DNA of 6,391 nt from contig JAISKQ010000287.1 in the NCBI GenBank assembly GCA_031260865.1, positions 1 through 6,391 of the forward strand, in the 5' to 3' direction. This document shows, piece after piece, positions 1 to 5,712 of this stretch. The position numbers and the translations under genes were made by a program. How positions within the stretch are numbered: the stretch's first letter is position 1; each line of letters opens with the position of its first letter. Under the pieces are notes generated by a model. It did not search any database, was not told the origin of the DNA, and worked only from the letters and a program-made list of their open reading frames with translations. The stretch comes from Prevotella sp. GTDB taxonomy: Bacteria > Bacteroidota > Bacteroidia > Bacteroidales > Dysgonomonadaceae.

Positions 1-1377
1 GTATTCTCTTTACCCTTTGACGTGAACGTAGCTGACATTAAATTAGCTGCTGATGCTAATAATTTGGCTACTTTAAACTCTCTGACGTACAATACAGACT
101 ATGCAATTTGGGCGTATGATATACAAAAGAGAGCTGCGGAAGGAAAAGTAGATGACAATTGGATAGATGTTACCGAACTTAAAGCCGGTGTTGCCTATAT
201 GATATACATCGACAGCGAAGAAGTTGGATCTGATACGGATGCAACCCTTGTTTTTCCGGCAAATAGTAAGGCGACTATAGATAAAATCTATCCTACGACC
301 AGCACAATAAATGCAAGTAATCTTAAGGGAACAGAAACAGTATCTGATTATAAGGACGCCGAAAATGTAGTATTTCACAAAAATGCTGCTACCGGCTTAG
401 ACGAATGGGGATGGAACTTTGTGGGAAGTAACCGAACAGCAACTTATACACTATTACCGGAACACACATCTTATGACGTGGAGGGTGGCTCTATTGATAA
501 ACAAATAACTTTTCTCTATGCTTATATTCCAAATGCAAAAGGAGAAGGAGATGGTGTGTATGACTATGTTGAACTCGAAAACGGTGTGGGTGCAAATTTA
601 TCTCCCTATGCAGGCTATTTTATTCAAGTTGGAGGAGAAGATGCGGAAGATATTACGGAGGGGTCACATGCGATAAGCCTATATTGGAAACATAGCGGAC
701 TTACACATACTACAGATAACATATACCGGTCAAGCAATGTTCCCACTAATTTGGTTGAATTGAGTTTGCAAGGTGAAGGCTCTACTTCTTCGGATAAACT
801 GTCAGTAAGAAAATCGGATCGCTATTCTAATAAATACAGTTTAGGTGAAGATGCACCGAAACTATTTAATCATTCCGCACCGGCAGAATTCTATACACTG
901 TTAGGAAATACTCCAATGAGAGCAAATAAATACCAATCGATAGACAGTGATATCCCTGTAGGTTTACGTGTATATCAAGAAGGTACTTACACTATCAGTC
1001 TTTCTGATTTTTCCGGATTCGATGAAGATATTTATCTTATAGACAAGGATGCCAATCAAATACAGAATTTAGCACAAGGAGATTATGTATTCAATGCTTC
1101 GGCATCAACAGATGATCGTTTGTTTTTACACTTCGGTAGTGTTACCGGTATCCAAACACCTACATCCAAGATAAGTGTACGTGTCGAAAACAATACCGCT
1201 TATGTAAAGAATATCAAGGTAGGCGATCAGGTTTCTATCTATAACATATCCGGACAAGTAATCAGCCGTGGAGTAGCTACTTCCAGCGAACAATCTTATC
1301 CGTTAGCAGGAACCGGCGCTTACGTAGTGAAAGTAACAGGTTCGGAATCGTATGTTTCCAAAATATTGAATAAATAA
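1..1377 (+). CDS. T9SS-sorted cell-surface protein (5' partial)
   Basis: The reading frame is open from base 1 (it begins VFSLPFDVNVADI), so the GTG at 22 is internal and the true start lies left of the window; 458 codons plus a stop are visible. The first part looks like a module common in large Bacteroidales surface proteins: an SLPFDV strand, then YDIQKRAAEG, NWIDV and LKAGVAYMIYI, matching the usual 'YD..RA..W..L.aGkgY' pattern. Codons from about 757 to 1137 form a probable beta-sandwich containing IYLIDKDANQIQNLAQGDY and STDDRLFLHFGS. The last ~78 codons (1141-1374) resemble a type A T9SS C-terminal domain: VSIYNISGQVISRG, a GAYVVKV strand and a short final YVSKILNK strand. Such proteins cross the outer membrane by the Por/Spr system, usually lose this domain and are attached to surface LPS or released. 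No catalytic motif is visible, so a structural or adhesive role is inferred. Gene 2 follows 7 bases after the stop. Confidence 0.85.
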   Translation, partial: VFSLPFDVNVADIKLAADANNLATLNSLTYNTDYAIWAYDIQKRAAEGKVDDNWIDVTELKAGVAYMIYIDSEEVGSDTDATLVFPANSKATIDKIYPTTSTINASNLKGTETVSDYKDAENVVFHKNAATGLDEWGWNFVGSNRTATYTLLPEHTSYDVEGGSIDKQITFLYAYIPNAKGEGDGVYDYVELENGVGANLSPYAGYFIQVGGEDAEDITEGSHAISLYWKHSGLTHTTDNIYRSSNVPTNLVELSLQGEGSTSSDKLSVRKSDRYSNKYSLGEDAPKLFNHSAPAEFYTLLGNTPMRANKYQSIDSDIPVGLRVYQEGTYTISLSDFSGFDEDIYLIDKDANQIQNLAQGDYVFNASASTDDRLFLHFGSVTGIQTPTSKISVRVENNTAYVKNIKVGDQVSIYNISGQVISRGVATSSEQSYPLAGTGAYVVKVTGSESYVSKILNK

Positions 1378-1384
1378 TGGAAAA

Positions 1385-2176
1385 ATGAGATATTTTCTTT
1401 TATTCATTATGTGTTTACCCCTCTATGTCCAGGCCCAAACAAATTTTGGGCCTGGACAAAGGGATAGATTCAGCTTATCTTTGAGTAGTTCTCCTACTTA
1501 TAAAGAAACACTAAGTCTATTTATTGATAATTCGCGGAAAAGCAAATACGAAGCGAGTGTTGATGCACTTCCGCAACGTGAATACACCTTGGGATTTGCA
1601 TCATTAAGCAGCGATGGCAGGCAACTGTTGAAAGACAAGCGTCCCTATGAACCGGGTAATTATTATGTTGATTTTCCTCTATCGGTAAAATTAGAAACAG
1701 GCAAGGAATATGCATTCAGTGTTGCGCTAATGTCGGGAGTAGCAAATGCATCAGCAGTTATATTCCGCCTAATAGACAACTCCAATCCGGATAAGTTCAT
1801 TGATTTATTGAAGGAATCTTATACTTTCGAAGCAGATAATTCGTCACGGGATGATAATCGTTTTGTTGCGCGCGTGTATGCCGCATCTATTTTCAAAGAA
1901 AACCCCGTTGATAATAAATGGAATAATCCGGACAACTGGTGGGGCGAAATACCTGGTTTAAATAAGGAAAAAGATGATAAAGGTGTTCCTGTTATAGATA
2001 TTACAAATAACTGTGTTATAATACCTGCTGATACGGAAATAGTAATCTCATCCGATACGGAAGTATCTATAGGAACATTGCTCAATTCAGGATCTCTCAT
2101 TATTGAAAAAGATGCTGTTTTGAATATAATCAATGAAGCTCAGTTAGCTTCTTTCTCAGAAGTATATTTATATTAA
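1385..2176 (+). CDS. Secreted protein of unknown function, paralogous domain to upstream gene
   Basis: I do not recognise a named family for this 263-aa protein. Residues 1-17 form a signal peptide with probable cleavage at VQA|QTN, leaving Gln18 as the mature N terminus. Residues ~26-168 look like a beta-sandwich and resemble the penultimate domain of the upstream protein: RLIDNSNPDKFIDLLKESY (128-146) parallels YLIDKDANQIQNLAQGDY there, and DDNRFVARVYA (156-166) parallels TDDRLFLHFGS. Residues 178-263 start with KWNNPDNWWGEIPG and continue with NNCVIIPADTEIVIS and SLIIEKDAVLNI, a W-NP-NW plus IPA-T-V-I pattern found at the start of beta-helix-like stretches in Bacteroidota surface proteins. 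The protein ends there, without a T9SS C-terminal domain, lipobox or membrane helix, so it may be periplasmic, secreted by another route or C-terminally truncated. The ATG at 1385 is chosen because it opens the signal peptide; the next Met (9) would destroy it. A strong hairpin lies at 1426-1458. Confidence 0.85.
   Translation: MRYFLLFIMCLPLYVQAQTNFGPGQRDRFSLSLSSSPTYKETLSLFIDNSRKSKYEASVDALPQREYTLGFASLSSDGRQLLKDKRPYEPGNYYVDFPLSVKLETGKEYAFSVALMSGVANASAVIFRLIDNSNPDKFIDLLKESYTFEADNSSRDDNRFVARVYAASIFKENPVDNKWNNPDNWWGEIPGLNKEKDDKGVPVIDITNNCVIIPADTEIVISSDTEVSIGTLLNSGSLIIEKDAVLNIINEAQLASFSEVYLY
1426..1458 (+). repeat. Perfect 14-bp inverted repeat (hairpin) inside gene 2
   Basis: The left arm TGTCCAGGCCCAAA (1426-1439) is an exact reverse complement of the right arm TTTGGGCCTGGACA (1445-1458), with a 5-base loop CAAAT. 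It lies about 40 bases after the start codon and covers codons Tyr14-Gln25, the signal-peptide cleavage region. No T-run follows on either strand, so it is not a standard intrinsic terminator. It may form a stable mRNA stem that slows or tunes translation, or be the trace of an inserted palindrome. The pairing is directly visible; any function is inference. Confidence 0.9.
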
Positions 2177-2205
2177 AGGAAACAATCAAATAAAAAAATA
2201 TTAAA

Positions 2206-2484
2206 ATGAAAAAGGGAACAATTACACTTGCATTAACATTACTATTTGCATTTGCGTCTGTAGTAATTTCAGCTCAGGGGATTTATGAGGAAAACGATTT
2301 AACGGTTCTTTCAGATGAAAGTGAAGAAGGAGGCTATGATGATTATGATGCTCCTTTGCGGGCTATAGAGAAACCCACGGGAAATCCCGGACCTGTTGGC
2401 GAAGGCTTGTTAATTCTTTCTGCTTTAGCAGGAGGTTATGCCTTAGTTAAAAAAAGAAGTTCAAAAAAAGAGAGCAATCTATGA
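2206..2484 (+). CDS. Small secreted protein with CTERM-like C-terminal sorting/anchor signal
   Basis: This 92-aa protein has a signal peptide at residues 1-23 (ISA|QG cleavage). An acidic linker with tyrosines follows (DESEEGGYDDYD, 37-48), then a Pro/Gly stretch (KPTGNPGPVGEG, 56-67), a short hydrophobic helix (LLILSALAGGYALV, 68-81) and a basic tail (KKRSSKK, 82-88). Motif, helix and basic tail in that order match the layout of C-terminal protein-sorting signals such as PEP-CTERM and the Bacteroidota PID-CTERM-like tails; the mature N-terminal part is only about 40 residues. The likely place is anchored in, or processed at, the cytoplasmic membrane, with the acidic part outside. Its stop overlaps the wza start (ATGA), suggesting translational coupling and a role in the same export process. 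The start region is A-rich (AAAAAAATATTAAA before the ATG) with no Shine-Dalgarno sequence, as usual in Bacteroidota. The function is unknown; a plain single-pass membrane protein is the alternative. Confidence 0.82.
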   Translation: MKKGTITLALTLLFAFASVVISAQGIYEENDLTVLSDESEEGGYDDYDAPLRAIEKPTGNPGPVGEGLLILSALAGGYALVKKRSSKKESNL

Positions 2485-3290
2485 AACTAAGTCCTTTGTC
2501 TTTTTTCTTGTGTCTGTTGCCAATTATCGGGAGTATTTCGTGTACTTCCTATAAGAAGGTTCCCTATCTTCAAACAGGGGAAAAAGGAGAGGAAGTCCGG
2601 ATATTGTCTCCGGCTAAGGATAAAACGGTTCGGTTTCAACCGGATGATGTGTTGTCAATTGTAATAAATGTAACGGGTGAACCATCCGTTGCATCTAATT
2701 ACAATTTGCCGCTTCAGCCTACAGCTACCACTTACGGTGGTGATTTAAATAGCGGAGTAGGGCAACAAACCTATTTGATCAATAAAGCAGGGCAGATTGA
2801 TTTTCCGGTATTGGGCATGATCACTGTGGCAGGTTATACGCAAGAGGAATTAAGCCAATATTTGAAAGGATCGCTTCGCAGGTATTTGAAAGAAGATCCT
2901 ATTATCACCATACGTTTATTAAATTTCAAAATTTCTGTTTTGGGAGAAGTAAATCGTCCGGGTTCTTATCCAGTCAATAAAGACCATATCAATATTATGG
3001 AAGCGTTGGCGTTGGCAGGGGATATGACTATTTACGGAAAGCGGGACGACGTGAAATTGATTCGCACCTTACCGAATGGTGAAACAAAAATTATTACTCT
3101 TGACATTCGTGATGCACAAATCGTTTCATCGCCTTATTTTTACCTGCATCAGGATGATGAACTTTATGTGATCCCCAACAAAACGAGGGCAAAAGCATCT
3201 GATATTGGTTCCCAGACAAGTATTTTAGTGAGCCTTGGTTCGCTCTTGTTAAGTGCAACCAGCATCGTTATTTTACTTACAAAGAAATAA
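2481..3290 (+). CDS. wza: Wza-type outer-membrane polysaccharide export lipoprotein
   Basis: A 269-aa member of the polysaccharide export (BexD/CtrA/VexA/Wza) family, which forms the outer-membrane channel through which capsule or exopolysaccharide leaves the cell. Residues 1-20 are a lipoprotein signal, and Cys21 in GSISC-TSYKKVPYLQ is the lipidated residue; the SC-x-SYKKVPYLQ start is typical of Bacteroidales members. The export domain starts at FQPDDVLSIVI (52-62) and runs through YLINKAGQIDFPVLG and GYTQEELSQYL. An SLBB-type domain begins at VLGEVNRPGSYPV (153-165), followed by NIMEALALAGDMTIYGKRDDVKLIR in pieces. A hydrophobic stretch at ~247-266 ends in KK and probably forms the membrane-spanning helix of the octamer pore, as in E. 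coli Wza. It is shorter than E. coli Wza (379 aa), in keeping with Bacteroidota homologues that have one SLBB-like repeat. It overlaps gene 3 by 4 bases and its partner kinase follows 8 bases later. Confidence 0.93.
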   Translation: MKLSPLSFFLCLLPIIGSISCTSYKKVPYLQTGEKGEEVRILSPAKDKTVRFQPDDVLSIVINVTGEPSVASNYNLPLQPTATTYGGDLNSGVGQQTYLINKAGQIDFPVLGMITVAGYTQEELSQYLKGSLRRYLKEDPIITIRLLNFKISVLGEVNRPGSYPVNKDHINIMEALALAGDMTIYGKRDDVKLIRTLPNGETKIITLDIRDAQIVSSPYFYLHQDDELYVIPNKTRAKASDIGSQTSILVSLGSLLLSATSIVILLTKK

Positions 3291-3298
3291 ACCGGGTA

Positions 3299-5662
3299 AT
3301 GGAAAATAACACACATAAAACGCACTCAAAAAATCAGGAGAAAGAAGTGAACCTCCAATGGTTTGTTATCAATTTTCTCATCCATTGGTATTGGTTTTTA
3401 CTTTCCATTCTTGTATTCCTTTTCGGAGGATACGTGTATTTGCGTTATGCTACGCCCATATATAATGTATCATCGCGTATCATCTTGAAGGATAGTAAAC
3501 GGGGAGGTTTGGGTAATAGCGAATTATCTGTTTTTGAAAAGATGGGAGTCCTTGAAAATAATACGAATGTAGAAAATGAAATAGAAATAATCCGCTCTCG
3601 TAACTTGATAGAAGGAGTAGTCCGTGAACAGGAACTTTTCATTAACTATATTATCAAAGGCAAGTTTAAGAATACGGAATTGTACGGTAATTCCAACAGG
3701 TTATTCTATTTATCCGCACCGGTTAATGTGTATGTGGATAATAAAGTTCTTTCTGCTCTCCAAACTGTAATCTCCCTTGATATATCCCTTACTCCCAACT
3801 CTACGATTAGAGTAGAAGGTCAGTACGGTCCTCAAAGAATTTTAAATGAGTTTCTTTCTTTACCGGCTATCGTAGAAACTCCGATAGGAGAATTACTCCT
3901 GTCGAATAATGCACATTCTTCCTTAAAAAAGGAGACTCCCTTGCATATAGAGATTACTCCTCCCCTATGGGTTGCTCAAAGATATATGGCAAAATTGTCT
4001 ATTGTTTTAAATGATAAGAATACAACGATCGCCCGACTATCCGTAAAAGAAATTCACAGGCAACGAGGCGAAGTTTTTCTCGAAAAGTTAATCGGTGCAT
4101 ACAACCGGGAAACGATGGACGATAAAAATAAAGCGGCTCTCAGCGCTTCTCACTTTCTTAGAAGCCGTGTAGATGCATTGACCGATGAATTGATATCCGC
4201 TGAAAAAGAAATAGAAGACTATAAACGGGAAAACCATATTATTGATGGTATGGAAGCCGAATCGGAGTTGCTGGTCATTGAAAATAATGCATACGAAAAG
4301 AAATTAGTTGAAATAGAAAAAGATATACTGTTACTCTCCTATTTAGAAGAGGAAGTGACTAAAAATCAGGATGACTTATTACCTGCTTCACTCGGTTCAT
4401 TAAGCGCCTCTTTAACGTCTCTTATCGGACAATATAACCAAATGGTTTTGGAAAGAGAAAGATTATTGACGATTGCTACTCCGGAATCTCCAAGTATTAA
4501 AGATGCAGATGAACGCATCCGCTTGTCAAAAACAGACATCCGGACGAATATTCAAGTTGTGAAATATGCATTGAATAACCAAAAGACAGAATATGAAAAC
4601 TTAAGTGAGGAATACACAACCAATCTACAAGATGTTCCCCGCCGTGAACGGCAATTAGCCGAATTAATCCGCCAACAGACAGTAAAATCCAATCTTTTTA
4701 CAGATTTGTTGAAACGGAAAGAAAGTATTGATTTAACATTGGCTGTTACGGCGCCAAGTGCCAAGATATTGGAATCACCTTTAGCCGGAGGAATCGTTTC
4801 GCCACGTCAATCATTGATCTATTTTTTCTGCTTGATTACCGGATTATTGTTTCCGTTTTTTATCATCAGTATCCGGAATTTTCTCAATTATAAATTAGCA
4901 GAAGAAGAGGAAGTACGCCGTTTCTCGGATGTTCCTGTAATTGTATCATTGCCTGTCTCCAAGTCTAAAGATACTTTGGTGGTTGCGCCCCGTTCTACAA
5001 GCGCTATCGTAGAACGATTCCGCTTACTACGTACCAATTTACAGTTCCTTTTAGAGGATCCGAAGAAAAAGAATATATTGATCACTTCTACTATCAGTGG
5101 AGAAGGAAAAACCTTTGTAGCTATCAACTTAGCCATGACTTTTTCTTTGAAATACAAAACATTGCTGGTAGGATTAGACATCCGCCGTCCTAAAATAGGT
5201 CCTTACTTAGGATTACCAAAAACGGCCGGTTTAATTTCTTATTTGACCGGAGAAGAAAAAGACATAGACAAGTTGATTAGTAAAAACATCAATAATACGA
5301 ACCTGGATATTTTGATATCAGGAATTGTACCTCCTAATCCGAATGAACTTTTGATTGAAGATACGTTGGACAATTTATTTTTGAAACTCCGGGAAAAATA
5401 TGATTATATTATCATTGACAGTTCTCCGATAGGTAGTGTATCCGATGCCTTTTTATTAAACAGGATTTCAGATGTTGCGCTATTCGTTGTACGGAAAGAT
5501 TATACTCCGAAGTATGCTATTTCTTTAGTCAACAATATCTATGCCGAAAAAAGACTGAAAAACGTGAATTTGGTATTGAATGCTTTCAATGACGGCGGCA
5601 AAGGACGATATGGTTATGGATACGGGTATGGTTATGGATACGGGTATAACTCGGAAGAATAA
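3299..5662 (+). CDS. wzc: Wzc-type chain-length determinant fused to tyrosine autokinase (BY-kinase)
   Basis: A 787-aa inner-membrane polysaccharide co-polymerase and tyrosine kinase that works with Wza to set chain length and drive export. The Wzz domain begins near helix 1 (~30-48), followed by the ATPIYNVSSRIILKD strand. A charged, coiled-coil-prone periplasmic segment lies around 287-350. A GNVR-type region contains DVPRRERQLAELIRQQ (445-460), and helix 2 spans ~505-524. The cytoplasmic kinase shows the RFRLLRTNLQF motif, Walker A TSTISGEGKT (596-605, Lys604), Walker A' LLVGLDIRRPK (Asp627) and Walker B YIIIDSSP (Asp707). The C terminus carries seven tyrosines (771-783) alternating with glycine, the expected autophosphorylation cluster. 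In Walker A' the first Asp of the textbook DxD is Gly625; I recall this form from other Bacteroidota members, so activity is still expected. No tyrosine phosphatase (Wzb) lies in the window. Confidence 0.94.
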   Translation: MENNTHKTHSKNQEKEVNLQWFVINFLIHWYWFLLSILVFLFGGYVYLRYATPIYNVSSRIILKDSKRGGLGNSELSVFEKMGVLENNTNVENEIEIIRSRNLIEGVVREQELFINYIIKGKFKNTELYGNSNRLFYLSAPVNVYVDNKVLSALQTVISLDISLTPNSTIRVEGQYGPQRILNEFLSLPAIVETPIGELLLSNNAHSSLKKETPLHIEITPPLWVAQRYMAKLSIVLNDKNTTIARLSVKEIHRQRGEVFLEKLIGAYNRETMDDKNKAALSASHFLRSRVDALTDELISAEKEIEDYKRENHIIDGMEAESELLVIENNAYEKKLVEIEKDILLLSYLEEEVTKNQDDLLPASLGSLSASLTSLIGQYNQMVLERERLLTIATPESPSIKDADERIRLSKTDIRTNIQVVKYALNNQKTEYENLSEEYTTNLQDVPRRERQLAELIRQQTVKSNLFTDLLKRKESIDLTLAVTAPSAKILESPLAGGIVSPRQSLIYFFCLITGLLFPFFIISIRNFLNYKLAEEEEVRRFSDVPVIVSLPVSKSKDTLVVAPRSTSAIVERFRLLRTNLQFLLEDPKKKNILITSTISGEGKTFVAINLAMTFSLKYKTLLVGLDIRRPKIGPYLGLPKTAGLISYLTGEEKDIDKLISKNINNTNLDILISGIVPPNPNELLIEDTLDNLFLKLREKYDYIIIDSSPIGSVSDAFLLNRISDVALFVVRKDYTPKYAISLVNNIYAEKRLKNVNLVLNAFNDGGKGRYGYGYGYGYGYGYNSEE
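5609..5647 (+). repeat. 18-bp tandem repeat encoding the Tyr-Gly tail of Wzc
   Basis: The unit TATGGTTATGGATACGGG occurs twice without a mismatch (5609-5626 and 5627-5644), followed by TAT, the start of a third copy. It encodes YGYGYG twice plus Tyr783. The unit is a multiple of three, so gain or loss of a copy would add or remove three tyrosines without a frameshift. Exact identity, including synonymous codon choice (TAT, TAT, TAC and GGT, GGA, GGG), points to recent duplication by slippage. Confidence 0.93.
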
Positions 5663-5666
5663 AGAA

Positions 5667-5705
5667 TATTAAAGATAAAAAGTATTAAAGATAAAAAGTA
5701 TTAAA
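5667..5705 (+). repeat. 16-bp AT-rich tandem repeat between wzc and the OmpA-like gene
   Basis: The unit TATTAAAGATAAAAAG is present twice exactly (5667-5682 and 5683-5698), followed by seven bases of a third copy (TATTAAA, 5699-5705). It fills most of the 50-base gap and ends 7 bases before the ATG at 5713. The A-rich composition could serve as a translation-enhancing leader for the next gene. Copy-number change here would alter the spacing between the wzc stop and the next start. No hairpin or terminator is visible in the gap. Confidence 0.92.
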
Positions 5706-5712
5706 AAAATTT

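Noticed and set aside
22..24. GTG as the start codon of the first gene
   Set aside because: The frame is open upstream to base 1 and encodes VFSLPFD, which belongs to the same surface-protein module. There is no signal peptide after the GTG, so the gene is simply cut by the window edge.
1377..1388. Four-codon ORF (MEK stop) overlapping the gene 1 stop and gene 2 start, possible coupling peptide
   Set aside because: It is too short to support from sequence alone and arises easily from the ATAATGGAAAAATGA junction.
1360..1396. 7-bp AT-rich inverted repeat (AAAATAT/ATATTTT) around the gene 1-gene 2 junction as a terminator
   Set aside because: The arms are short, purely AT and 23 bases apart with no T-run placed as a terminator; chance is sufficient.
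1476..1483. TATCTTTG match to the Bacteroides -7 promoter element (TAnnTTTG)
   Set aside because: It lies inside the gene 2 coding region and has no TTTG at the proper -33 spacing. Similar matches occur elsewhere in this AT-rich DNA by chance.
5173..5190. Loss of kinase activity because Walker A' has Gly625 in place of the first Asp
   Set aside because: Walker A, the second A' Asp627, Walker B Asp707 and the tyrosine tail are intact, and I recall the GLDIR form as common in Bacteroidota homologues.
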